The position numbers and the translations under genes are program-made. 64,000 nt of DNA, from the NCBI GenBank assembly GCA_024663395.1, contig JANFAH010000004.1:1674001-1738000 (forward strand), read 5' to 3'. Position 1 is the stretch's first letter, and every line of letters starts with the position of its first letter. The notes beneath the pieces are model-generated. The model worked only from the letters and a program-made list of their open reading frames with translations. It made no database searches and was not told the origin of the DNA. Below, in pieces: positions 11,901 to 23,265 of this stretch. This stretch comes from Pisolithus tinctorius (taxonomy: Eukaryota > Basidiomycota > Agaricomycetes > Boletales > Pisolithaceae).

Positions 11901-14385
11901 TGCAGGGTGTAGAAGACATGGTCGTACAGGATCGGATGGTGGAATTTACACGGCGATATTACGCGTCGTGTCTGCGGCGAGACCTGACACCACTAAGCAA
12001 ACCTGAGGATAGTCCGGTGCGTAAAGATGTGTTAACGTTGCCGTTCATCGACTGAAAGGCGTATTTGTGTCCAAGCGCGAAGCCGGTTACAGTAACTTTG
12101 TAGACTACTGCAAGGCGCGGAGAAAGGGATTTAAAGGCCTGCAGGATTACCAACAACCCATGATCGAAGTCACCAAAATCACTGGTGTTTCAAATCATTT
12201 GAACCCGGTTTTCAAACCCTTGGCAGAACCTGCGAGGGCTGTGCCAAAATGTAGGTCAGTTGGAGCACATCAACCTACCGGAATGCTGACATTCCGCAGA
12301 TCTGATCCCGGAGTTGAGCGCGAAATTTACTATTCCAGCCAGGTGATACATTGAGTTTTGTCACCCATGGCCCGATGCCGGGTGGCTAACGTTATGGATT
12401 TCAGCACTTTTCGCACAGCTCTTTTGCTCCCGTCTGTGATGAGAAGGATTGAAGACTTTCTCATCGTGCAAGAGCTTAATGCAGAATTTTTCAATCACTC
12501 CATCCACGAAGAGTACCTGTTTAGCGCCATATCCACCCCTTCGGCCGGGTATGAAGTGGATTATGAAAGACTGGAACTTTTTGGTTGGCAGTTTCGTTAA
12601 TTTTTAGTCTTGCAAAGATGTTGACTGATTCGGAGGTGACGCCTTCTTAAAATATCTTGCCTCGATTTATGTCTTCGTTATCAACCCTTCACAGCATGGA
12701 GTCTTGCATGCCACACGACAACGTATTATCAGCAACAAAGTATTGATGCAGAGCGCTGATCGCAGTGGGTTGCCGCAGTACATTCGAGGGAAACCGTTCA
12801 GCTACAAGCTGTGGCATCCACCGAATTTCACAATAGACCCTTTGAACGTTGCAGAACGTGAAGTCGTCGGAGATGAAACCACCACTTCTGGGCGTGTGGA
12901 CACAAATAACCCGGCTACTCGTACCGATGCGGAGGACCGAGCGGGTGTTTTCCCAAATGTTCAGGAAAGAAAGAAGAAATCCCATGACGAGAGTGCAACC
13001 CAGTGGTTGGGTAGCAAGGTATCGCATGCCTTCAATTTCAGGAGTCACCCTAACCAATTCTTATGCGTAGACCATTGCTGATGTAGTGGAAGCCATTATT
13101 GGCGCGGCATATCTGTCCGGCGGGCAGGAGGCTGCTCTCCAAGCTGCAAAAGCAATGCAGGTTCCGATTCCCAATATCGAGCAATGGGATGACTTCCGTA
13201 GGAAGGCATCTCCACCCCCTTCTAATCCAACTGCACTGCTGCGTGCGGGCTCGGTCGAAGCAGTCGAAGCGATCACTGGCCGAAAAATTTCCAACGTCCG
13301 CGTCTTGGGGTGGGCACTGGTGAGTCAACACTGAAGATCACCCTTGGACGACTCGCAGAGTGTGCTGCAGGTTCACCCTTCCATTGATGGTTGTGACACT
13401 GCATACCACGAACAACTGGAGTTCATTGGCGATGCCATTCTTGACTTCAGTGAATGAGATGTCTGTCAACGTAAAGTCGGGGACGCTAACTGTTGTTTCA
13501 GTGGTTGTTCGATATATCGTCGATCGTTACGGAAAATTGTCTCCTGGTGCAATGACAATGCTGAAGGTTGGTCCATCCCATTCGCTTCCATTAGTCTGCG
13601 TCAACTGGAGTTTCAAGGTGGCCATGGTTTCCAACTCTGCACTAGCTGCACTTTGCGTATCGTCTGGATTGTACAAACACCTCCATTATGATTCATACTC
13701 CCTGGCATGCTCGTTCGAAGCATACGTAGAGAAGGTGGAAACCCGGCGAGTGCAAGAGACGGAACTAGCCACTCAGAACGGGAGGAGCCCTGGTCAATAT
13801 TGGCTCGATACTGAATCGCCCAAGGTGCGATGTGCTTGGATAGTCACTGCATTAATTGACGTGTCACAGGCTCTATCAGACCTCGTGGAATCCATTATCG
13901 GAGCGCTGTTCATCCAAGATGGCTACCAGCCGGTGGGCGCAGAAGCCTTTTTTCGACGGAGTGTTGAGGCCATTCTACGACCGACACGTCACACTCAAGA
14001 CCCTCTCTCATCATCCCACCAAAATTTTGTCCGACCTGCTGCAAAAACACGGATGCCAGCACTTTGAATTAGTGAAGGAGACGTGTGATGCCAAACAAGA
14101 AACACGATGCGATGGTGAGCTACAGGCTCTCGTGTGCGTCACGTAAATGAACTTAAAATACGATTTGCAGTGGTTGTCCACGAAATCATTCTAGCAAGCG
14201 CTATAGCGTCTACAGTGCACGCTGCTGGCCGTGCAGCCTCACTGGCTGCTTTGGATGCGCTTGAAGGAGATACCAATTTCATGAACGGAACATGCACTTG
14301 TAGATCCAGTTCGCGGGGAAAGGGGGCGCGCAAAATGCTCCTCGACGAGATGATGGTAGGGATAGACGTTGAAACAGTATCCTGA
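8975..14385 (+). CDS. Dicer-like ribonuclease III with eroded helicase domain
   Basis: Dicer, which cuts double-stranded RNA into small RNAs for silencing. From the ATG at 8975 a disordered N-terminus with a KRARDSED/KKRK basic patch is followed by a remnant of helicase lobe 1 (about 9340-9900; RVSLFIV, then ELLTKGIINMSQLRALVVFD). Where Dicers carry DECH the sequence reads FDMTTS, and no GxGKT motif is visible. Lobe 2 covers KFARLVQILKACELYG and NLLVIPKSLEDLDIPPALVV. A Dicer dimer domain follows (about 11100-11400), then a platform/PAZ-like region (NFVDYCKARRKGFKGLQDY). RNase IIIa has YERLELF joined to GDAFLKYLAS and ADVVEAIIGAAY. RNase IIIb has EQLEFIGDAILDF and LSDLVESIIGALF. All eight expected acidic residues appear present. 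A weak dsRNA-binding domain (VVVHEIILASAIAS) precedes the stop at 14383-14385. More than ten introns; one may be only 38 bp (12021-12058). Confidence 0.85.
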
Positions 14386-15211
14386 TGCTCTCCTTGCGAT
14401 TAGAATATTCGCATTTAAATTTTTAGCTTGGAGGCTTTGACACAGTGTGGCAGAATATAAGTGAAATTTCCAGACGGCTACACAACCCAACTGTAACTTC
14501 AAGAGGTTAAGCAGCTCCAGCTTTCTTCCTGCAAAATTTCAGTATGCGGACCGACCACATGTTTCAAAACTCTCACAATTGGAAAGCAGCAGCCAAGAAC
14601 GGAATGCTGAAGCCGGATATGAGGAAAGCCGAAAGCTTGAACGCGAAAGCAGCGCGTTTGTTTCCCGGGAACTGGAAGGGGAGATGCTGTGGATTTGCAA
14701 ACAATAGTGAGAAAGAAAGGAGAGCAGCAACAAGTAACATCATACGTGGTATTCACCGTGGCCATGAGCGTAACGAACGGGGGCGGTTGCACGTATGCGA
14801 GCAACTTGCGAACGCAAATTTTGTGGTGCACGTGCAAGCATGGTCGGTGCGCTGATACAGTACGCTAGTGGAAGTGGCAAATGGGCTGAAGGAGAGTATC
14901 GGATTACCCCGTGGGAAGGGTGTAGCGACACCACACCACGTGATCCCACTTCTGTCTCAAACTTGCTGCCAAGTTTTTGACATTGCACCAACATTGGGCA
15001 GTAGCATACCGTATACGTGCTGAGAACGCAATATGGCTTCGATTCAGGAGGCGCACGGGCCTACAATGTTCCGTGCGCGCCAGTGATGCATTGGTATCTT
15101 ATCTAGGCGCTCAAGTCATAATAGAATTGGCTTCTCCCGCTGCTGCGGACGGTTAAGAAGGCGGGCGCGACCGAAGTGCCCACCTTTCCACTCCCAATCC
15201 CTTCACAATAG
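14386..15211. other. Intergenic, aldehyde dehydrogenase upstream region
   Basis: About 826 bp between the Dicer stop and the aldehyde dehydrogenase ATG. It holds a 103-codon plus-strand frame at 14544-14855 that is basic, lacks recognisable domains and has no homology that I can name. I treat it as non-coding. Confidence 0.4.
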
Positions 15212-17523
15212 ATGGCTCAGACTGTACGCATCGAGATCCCCGCCACCGGGCGGGTCGTCGAAATCCCAACAGGGCTTTTCATCAACAATGAGTTTGTGTC
15301 GTCTGTGGACTCGCAGGAGCGCATCGAGTTTGTACACTTCCACCTGATTCGTTCCCCCCTATCTTATCTCCATGGCAGAGTCATTAACCCAGCAACGGAA
15401 GAAACCATTTGTTCTGTCGTCGCCGGTGAGTGCAATCCGCAGCATCGTCGTCAAATCTGAGTAGTCCCCAGGGTCCAAGGAGGATATTGATGTCGCCGTC
15501 GCCTGCTGCGCGCGCCGCTTATTCCACCACCTGGGGCAAGAATGTTACGGGTTTTGAGAGATCTCGCCTGCTGAACAAGCTCGCCGATCTTATGGAGCGC
15601 GACATGCAAGTGCTTGCAGAAGTAGAAAGTCTCAACAACGGAAAGCCTGTTAAAATTGCAAGGTAAAGTACGGTCACATCACCAAAATCACTCTTTTGAC
15701 GCCTCCTCAGAGACTTCGACATTGGTGACAGCATTCAGTGTCTACGGTACTATGCCGGGTGGGCAGACAAAATCGTGGGCCAAGTGAGTGTGTTTCATGA
15801 AGTTTTGTGAGAAGTTCACGCGCCACTGTTAGACTATCGAAGTGGATAACAGAACCAAGATGGCTTTCACAAGGCACGAGCCAATCGGCGTTTGCGGCCA
15901 GATGTGAGTGGTTTTAGTTTTGCCGTTGTAGTTCGGCTCATCTTGTCGTACAGCATTCCTTGGAATTACCCCATCAACATGTGGTAAGGGCTTCTCGGTG
16001 TTTCATTTAACAGCATTGCGTCACTAACGCGAGAATAGGGCGTGGAAAGTCGCTCCCGCCCTTGCATGCGGGTGTACCATTGTCATGAAACCTTCTGAAT
16101 TAACCCCTCTGACGGCCCTCATGTTGTCCAAGTTGATCGCCGAAGCTGGGTGAAGCGCCTGGTCTCGTTTCTTTATTACGTAGCTCATACAGCATTATAA
16201 GGTTTCCCCCAGGTGTGGTGAATACCGTACCCTCGCTGGGACCTATCGGTGGCGCAGCCCTTTCACATCACATGGATGTTGACAAAGTGGCGTTCACCGG
16301 ATCGACTCTAACGGGCCGTAAAATTATGGAGGCTGCAGCCAAAAGTAACTTGAAAAAGGCATGCCATATTCGCGAGGTGGCCAACGTTGAAGTGGTGTGT
16401 TAACACTTATTCCTTGCACAGGTATCACTGGAGCTGGGTGGCAAATCTCCCCATATCATTTTTGAGTCGGCAAATCTCGACCAAGCGGCCAATTGGGCAT
16501 GTCTTGGTATCCTATATAATACTGGCCAGGACTGCACAGCTGGTTCTAGGCTATACGTCCAAGACACCATATACGATAAATTCTTGGCCCTTTTGGTGGA
16601 CAAGGCAAAGCAACTTGTGATTGGTGACGGTTTTGATGAGAAGAGCGGAGGTGGCCCCGTGGTGAGTTTATTAACAATAACACACGTATGCGATCAGGTG
16701 ATCATGTCCAACCTCACGTTAGGTATCCAAAGCGCAATATGACAAGATATGGAGCTACATCGAGAGTGGGAAGTCACACTGGGGCAAGACTGGTGCTTGG
16801 TGGCGAAAAGCGCCAGTGGAAAAGGTTTCTTTGTGGATCCGACTAGTGAGTGTGCTTCGATTTCCGTGCCTCCTGTGGATGCTCATTGGGATCCAGTTTT
16901 CACGGACGTGACGCCGATATGAGGATAGTAATGGCCGTTTCACTCCTAGCCGATGATGTCCACGTTAATGGACCCACATAGGTTCGAGATGAGGTAAACC
17001 TTGAGGATTGGCCCGCATTCTAGGTGACGCTCCGTTCCATAGATTTTTGGGCCCGTTTTGTCAGTCGGCCGATTCAAAACCGAAGAAGAAGCGATCTCCC
17101 TTGCGAACGATACAAGCTATGGTCTTGGCGCCGGTCTCCATTCAAGTATGTCAGCAGTAATGTCGTAGCGGCTTGCGCTCACCCGCGCAATGTTGGAACT
17201 CCAGCGGATGCTAGCCAATGCATGAGAGTTTCCTCCGCGTTGGAAGCGGGAACTGTAAGCAAGGATTCTGGGCACGCACTAACAGAATTAGTTTAACGAC
17301 CCAACAACCCTAGGTTTGGGTCAATCAGTATAATATCCTGGGCAACAATGTCCCATTTGGCGGGAAAAAACAAAGTGGAATTGGTAAAACACTTCCGGTC
17401 TTTCCCATTACATGCTGAATAATGAAAACAGGTCGCGAGCTCGGCAGCTATGCGCTCAAAGAGTATACAGAAGTTAAGGCCGTACATTGGAACTTTGGCG
17501 AGCAAGCAGACTGGCCGTTGTGA
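15212..17523 (+). pseudogene. NAD(P)-dependent aldehyde dehydrogenase, apparently frameshifted
   Basis: Class 1/2-type aldehyde dehydrogenase, which oxidises aldehydes to acids. Blocks in order: [126 protein letters not shown] (general base Glu), NTGQDCTAGSRLYVQ (catalytic Cys), [62 protein letters not shown] and HWNFGEQADWPL with the stop at 17521. About ten short introns separate them. Four places need a single-base correction to keep the family frame: near 15501-15508 (extra base), 16777-16784 (extra), 16812-16814 (extra) and 16916 (missing). The intron at 16359-16421 would have a GC donor. The alternative to a pseudogene is sequencing error in this gene. All active-site residues are still encoded. 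Confidence 0.7.
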
Positions 17524-19192
17524 TTCAGAAATCGTTTGGTTGGTTTTCTAGGACATGAACGGAAGCGTGTAGGTTGTCTTGTGTTCGACTGTGTAAACTA
17601 GTATGGTGTAAATCGACGAGTTACCAAACTGCGAACTTGTGGATCTCATCCCTCTAAATCAGGTGTTTTTCCGTCTTGGGAATGGTCGATCATGCCCAAC
17701 ACCTGTATTATATGCCCACCTCGAGGATTACTCCCGTTTACACAGGAATGTGGGCTGGGAGTAATAAATGATGTGCTCCATGACTAGACGCATGTTGTCT
17801 GTGGGGGCTAGGGTTGTGCCATCCAAGTTTGATGCAACTCACAGGACAGGGATATTGTATACGCACGGAAGCTATCCTTCTGCCTACATGGAGGCTGCAC
17901 GTCCGTAGCACGGGCTGGCACCTAGAAGCCTAAATATGCTAGTCATGGGTTTCAGCAATCACGGAGAGAACGGAATCAGTAATTCTTCAGTTACGCCAGC
18001 ACAGAGAATCTTCCTAATACTTCAAGGTTGAGGGGACACCGATTTTCAGTCCTGTGGTGCATTCCACCCAGAACCACGGGCTAGGCCAAGGCAGGAGGGC
18101 CACAATGGAACAGCCGATCGCTCAGCAAGGATCCACTGCATTGTATCCGTTATCCTGAAACAAACAATTAGGATCGCGTGGGCAGAAGGTGACGTTTCAT
18201 ACCATCCAGGAAAAGTACACGAAGCTGCCGCGAATAAGTTGTTTCCGTGTCGTGAATCATCCGCGAGTGACTTTATTGGTGTTAGAGGAAACGTGTCCGT
18301 ATGAGTGAGGAAAAGACGTCTGGAACCAACGTGTGGCTTGAGGAAGAAGGGAGGGGGAAAAGTACAGGAGCACAAATCGATTAAACACGTTTCAAATTTC
18401 CGCGTAGCGAGGGCAATACTCGCATGATCCGTAATCTAGATACATGAGGGCAGGCGATCGTATAGCGCGACTGACATAGAACATGTCCTCAGAGTCAGGA
18501 TAGCTGAGGATAGCTAACCCACAAGCGCAACCGCTGGTAAAGTCGCGAATTCCACTGGTGGTGGTCGGCGCTGACGCCACAACAAATGTTTCGGTGCCGC
18601 CCTTCCTTAGCCTTTTATGCCGAAGGGTTCGGACGGACCACGAATGGAGGGGGGGACATCACCTGACAGCTCAGAAGGGAAGAGTATGCTGGACCATATT
18701 CGCAACCAGAACCTCTTGCATGGTACACCAGTGGAAAGGGAGGGTATGACACTCTGGGCACCAAGGGACCGACGGCGACTAACTTAACTTAGGGCGTAGG
18801 AATGGTATAGCCACGCCTTCATGTACCTGAATTGCCGGCGGTACAAAGCTCAAGCGCTCATTCCGGACTCTGTTTCGCGCAGGAACATTGATTAAAAGAA
18901 AACATTGTATGTACGCTACGTATCAACGAACTACAGTCGAGAGTCCAGAAGAAATAAAATTCAGAGAGGCGAAAAAAAATGTCCGCCATGTCCCAGGGCG
19001 CTATAGTAATTCAAAGCACAGGTCCTGCGGACCTACATGAAAATCAGGTGGATGGGAAATGCATGGGATAAGCGTGGTCCCCTCTGAGTTCGCTGAATTA
19101 GGCAAAGTACTGTCCTGCAGTGGCGAGGGAAGCGTCAGCGCCGAACACTATCACCTGTATGATGGTGTCAAAAGCCACGAACATTGCCTAAA
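17524..19192. other. Gene-poor stretch without an assignable feature
   Basis: About 1.67 kb with only short open frames on both strands (for example 18046-18375 minus and 18392-18580 minus). None shows a protein motif I know, and I could not chain them into a convincing spliced gene. A small direct repeat (aggatagctg then aggatagcta) lies at about 18498-18517. I see no transposon ends or tRNA. Confidence 0.35.
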
Positions 19193-20013
19193 TCAAAGAA
19201 CTGACGCTTCTGGGAGAGATGAGGGGTCAGTTTGAGAGGCCCATTGCTCAGCATATCCGATTTCGTATTGGCCGTCGTCTGGAGGGTTCACACCCCACGG
19301 GATGGGAGTTACGTAGCTGCGTCATCGTTTCAATAAAGTGCCACAAGCATTTCGCTGGTGCATGGACTTACTAGCCTGAGGGAAGCGAGGGGTCATACTG
19401 AGGAACAGTCCCATACAACAGCATGTCTTGAGGATTGGCAACCGGGGAAGTTTGAGGCGTCAGACCATTCAGATGGTCGAAGGGCAAGTACCTGCACGAT
19501 TAATCTTCATTTAACTAGAAGTCATCTCAGAAGAATAGTTATTTACCATCCTAATTGGTCGTCCGCGACAACGCGAGCATCCTGATGGAAGCGGTGCTGG
19601 ACGTCAGCGTATTCGGTAATGCCGCGCGGTTGGCCGGCCTGCATATCTTGCGATACAGGTCGAACACCAGTACTAGCTCCAAGTTGCGTCTGGTGCATCG
19701 AGGCATTTTCGGTAGGTCGGAATGCCGGGGACGCAGAAGCTTCCGCATCCGCCGGCTGATGTGTACCTGACCGACTACACCTGAGAGCTCTAGTTGAACA
19801 GCGGTGACAAGACTGTTGCCCCTCATCATAAACACACTAAGACAGTGAAGACGTTACACACTAGTAAAGGAAGATCACAGGCTACCTTACTTTGATGTGT
19901 GCTTTCTTGCATGCAGAGCAAGCGTTACGACATTTGTGTCGCATCTGAATTGGAGGAGAGAATGGGAAGTGCTTGTCGAGTTTGTGAGCGGCGGGCTGAC
20001 GGGGATGATGCAT
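19193..20013 (-). CDS. Small Zn2Cys6 binuclear-cluster transcription factor
   Basis: Fungal Zn(II)2Cys6 DNA-binding protein, acting in the nucleus on target promoters. From the ATG at 20011-20013 the first exon gives MHHPRQPAAHKLDKHFPF, CRNACSACKKAHIK. After a 5' GTAAGG intron the second exon continues CVYDEGQQSCHRCSTRALRC. The cysteines read CX2CX6CX8CX2CX6C, an intact binuclear cluster. The rest is Gln/Pro/Ser-rich: TEYADVQHRFHQDARVV, then YLPFDHLNGLTPQTSPVANP, QDMLLYGTVPQYDPSLPSG and TPIPWGVNPPDDGQYE, ending at a TGA at 19193-19195. Four exons give about 215 residues, far shorter than typical Zn2Cys6 regulators, and there is no fungal-specific regulatory domain. The gene is easily missed because the cluster is split by an intron. 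A further downstream exon is possible. Confidence 0.72.
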
Positions 20014-20547
20014 CGGCGCAGTGGTCGAGAAATCTGAGGGGAAAGCGGCGGCAGACAGTCGTAGCTATATAGGAGATGAAAAATCCTGGATTTTACAGGT
20101 CAGTACTAGGTCAGTGCAAAACCACCCAGCGAGCGGCGCGGTACGACAGCACGACGAACACGATCACTTGATCGAGATCGTCTCAAAATGTGATTTGGGA
20201 GGCCATTCTGATTTGTGACAATCTGAGCGTAGGGAGCAGCACATTAATGAAGTATTGTGTGAGTGAGTGTTGGCCTGCGCTCCACAATACTCGTCCCCGG
20301 AGGGGAACGATAAATGTTTTCTTCCGATGGCAAGGCTTCGGTCATTGTCAGCCCTTCCCAGCAAATGTCACACGAGCACGTTGAAAGCATCAACTACATC
20401 ATCACTTCACTTACGAAGACATCGACATTGTAGCACAAACACACCGCCCTTTGTAGTTCGTCTGCCGAAATGTGGAAAGAGCACTTAGCAAAGCAGCTGC
20501 CAGAACGAGGAAGTGAAACACGACGCACGTAAAAATACATATCATAT
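20014..20547. other. Promoter of the Zn2Cys6 gene and 3' flank of proteasome gene
   Basis: About 534 bp without a convincing coding signal on either strand. Confidence 0.4.
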
Positions 20548-21531
20548 TCACAGCGCCAAATAATCTTTGACTTCCTCTTCACTCAACTTACGGAAAGTAG
20601 GTCTTGGCCGCCCAGTCCCTCCACCATGTGTTTCCGCCTGGAGTTCTTCCACGGTGGGAACCGTGACTACGCCAATCTCTATCGTCTTCTCGGTCATCTG
20701 CCCTTCAAAACCTTCCTTCAACGTGAGGAGGGCGGTGTGGATTGCATCCTCCAAGCTGATATCATCATTGTATCTTTACGTCAAAAAAGTAAGCGTTGAC
20801 ATGCATGTGATCGGCGCTGGATAAGACGTACCGCTTTTCCAAGAACGTCTTCGCATTTACCATATTTTTACCTATGGCACTTGCCTTCCACGCCCAGAAA
20901 GATCCTGATGGATCAACTTGGTATAGACTAGGACCGCGATGGATGTCCCATCCCGCGACAAGTAATGACACGCCAAACGGCCGCACGCCACTATGAAAAA
21001 AATGTGTTCGCCTGAGCGTGCAACGCGTGTAGGGACATGCCAAACATACCCAGACTGCGTGGCTTGCTGCATAACCGTGGCTATTTCCTGCGTCAAAACT
21101 TTCGTGGGCGGATATTCACCATACACCTTCCAATATGCCTGAGCGCTTTTTCGTGCACGAGCAATTAATATACGAAAATCGGGACCCATGCCAGAGTACA
21201 CGATTCCAATGTTCGGGCATACCACCGCCACCTTCTCGATCATGGAATCGTCTATAAGTATGGACGAAGATTTCTTCTCCGTGGCAATAACAATCCCGTT
21301 GGATGCTATGTGAGATAAGGACTGTGTTGAGGCGGGACATTACAAAAATTGTATACCTTTGATTCCAAGGCTTGTGGTACCCTGCGACACAGCAGCCAGG
21401 GCATGTTCGATCTGCACCAACTTCCCGCTCGGTGAGAAGACAGTAAGGGAATAACTGAAGAGGATTGAGAACAGCATCAAAGATAAGACGTATTAGTGCT
21501 ACCTATATGCGCCGCCCTCTGCGCTGGCCAT
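20548..21531 (-). CDS. PRE8: 20S proteasome subunit alpha type 2
   Basis: Alpha ring subunit of the 20S proteasome, structural rather than proteolytic. The first exon is [10 protein letters not shown], joined across a short intron to [19 protein letters not shown], the N-terminal signature of alpha subunits. It continues [108 protein letters not shown] and ends [10 protein letters not shown] with the stop at 20548-20550. The order, length (about 260 residues after splicing) and [18 protein letters not shown] block point to alpha-2 (yeast Pre8, human PSMA2). Introns are short and GT-AG. No sign of damage. Confidence 0.95.
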
Positions 21532-22070
21532 CGTCGAAAGGTTCGCGTGAAGAACTACTGATAGTACAAGACGTGATTACGGTGCTAAGTCGAACGCGCG
21601 TTCCATTACGCGTCCGTATTGACATTTGTTTTGCAAGCGCCTTTAAATCAAATAGTAGCAAACAAAAAACATTGCTTCCTGTTACGAATCGCCGTCCGCC
21701 CGATGACCTACGCTCGCTGCCATTGTTATGCTTAAAAATTCCAGAAACATGATGTTATGCCACAAAGTTTGATGCATATGGGCTCCTTCAGTTCTTTTCT
21801 TCTCTTTTGTTTCTGTTGTAGTCTTAGACGTGCTTCTCTGACAAAAAGAACACATCGGATTCATCACGCCTTGCGAATATGTACCAGATCATATAAAAAT
21901 GCGCGAGAGGCTCGTAACTTCAGCGACACAACTCATGTGCAATACCGGATACTGTACATCTCCATGATCGTTCCTTCAGCCTTTTCTCCATCCATCACTG
22001 CGTAGGGAAAGGGGTTGTTCTCAGATACGGCTGCTCGACGAGACGTTATTCGTAGCAATCCTAGTTTTGT
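21532..22070. other. Intergenic between proteasome and peroxiredoxin genes
   Basis: About 539 bp, upstream of the proteasome gene and downstream of the peroxiredoxin gene, both on the minus strand. Only short open frames of no recognisable content. Confidence 0.4.
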
Positions 22071-22982
22071 GCAGAACCACGCACCTTATGGACCGTCACT
22101 TGAGGGAATAACACCTTGGCCTGCTCGGTAGAGACAGCCGGGTGAACAATAACATCATCACCCTTCTTCCAGTTCACCGGTGTAGTTATCCGGTACTTGT
22201 CACCAAGTTGCAATGCTAATGAATAGTCATGTAAGGTTACATGATGATTGCAACGAGCAAATGCTTACAGTCAACGACGCTGATCATCATAAAGTTAACA
22301 TCCTTTCTAACAAGGCACCGGATCACTTACCGCAAAACCTCGTCAAAGTTGCGGCCGGTAGAAGCAGGGTAAGAAATCGTGAGCCGGATGACCTTCTTGG
22401 GGTCGATCACGAAGACTGTGCGAATCTATTGCGGATGAGCGCTGATTGTAATCGACACCTCCGATGTGTAAACGAACCGTGAAAGGAAGGCCCTTTGCAT
22501 CACGGTTGGTAGCATCCTGTTCATCAAGCATGTCATAAAGCGTCGAAATTCTCCTATCCTCGTCGGCGATCTACATTAGATAGCATCATGAAACAGCGCT
22601 GGGTTAGGGAAGGGCGTTGAACACGCACAATAGGGAACTGGACGTCGGTTGGACCAAATTTAGCACCGTATTCATTGATGTCCTGAATCCAACTGTTGTG
22701 GTCTTGAAGGTTATTAGCGGAGATTCCGATGACCTTGACGTTCCGCTTTGCAAAGTCATCTGCGCGACGGGCGACCTCACCGAGTTCGGTGGTGCAGACA
22801 GGAGTAAAGTCGCCAGGGTGCGAGAACAAGATAACCTTATAGAAGTTGTTAATGAAGTACTCGAGGGCTAACGCGTACACACATACCCATGAATCCCCAA
22901 TAAACTCGTGGAACTTGATAGGACCTGCAGTTGTTTCTGCCTCAAAGTCAGGGGCGATACTTCCGAGACGGAGGGAAGGCAT
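22071..22982 (-). CDS. 1-Cys peroxiredoxin (Prx6 type)
   Basis: Thiol peroxidase reducing hydrogen peroxide and organic peroxides. The ATG at 22980-22982 gives [20 protein letters not shown]. After an intron comes [20 protein letters not shown], with the peroxidatic Cys in the PVCTTE motif that marks the 1-Cys (Prx6) class. It continues [23 protein letters not shown] joined to [24 protein letters not shown] joined to [37 protein letters not shown] and [16 protein letters not shown], and ends near TVHK. The stop at 22071-22073 assumes the last exon reads through; a final small exon is possible. Orthologues act in cytosol or mitochondria. There is no obvious targeting peptide here. Confidence 0.9.
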
Positions 22983-23265
22983 AGTACGGGCGTTATCTGT
23001 GAGAAAGAAAGAAAAAGAACAAGATTCCAAGTTGTGACACTTGAATTACCCCGCACCCCTTTATACTCTTGGGCGCAAACGATTAGAGGGGCATCAAACA
23101 AGAATGGTTAACTATTGCGCCTTCCTTTCTCACGTGCAACTCATGTCCAGTGTTATCGCTTGCAACGAAAAATTGTGTTATTCTGAGGTGATATTTAAAA
23201 AATAACAAAATGTCAGAAGCCGGCAGATATTCTGCGTGGGATGATGTTGCCATCCGGAAGCATTT

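Noticed and set aside
14499..14855. Overlapping ORFs on both strands downstream of Dicer
   Set aside because: Both are about 100 codons, lack motifs and mirror each other, which is typical of chance open frames.
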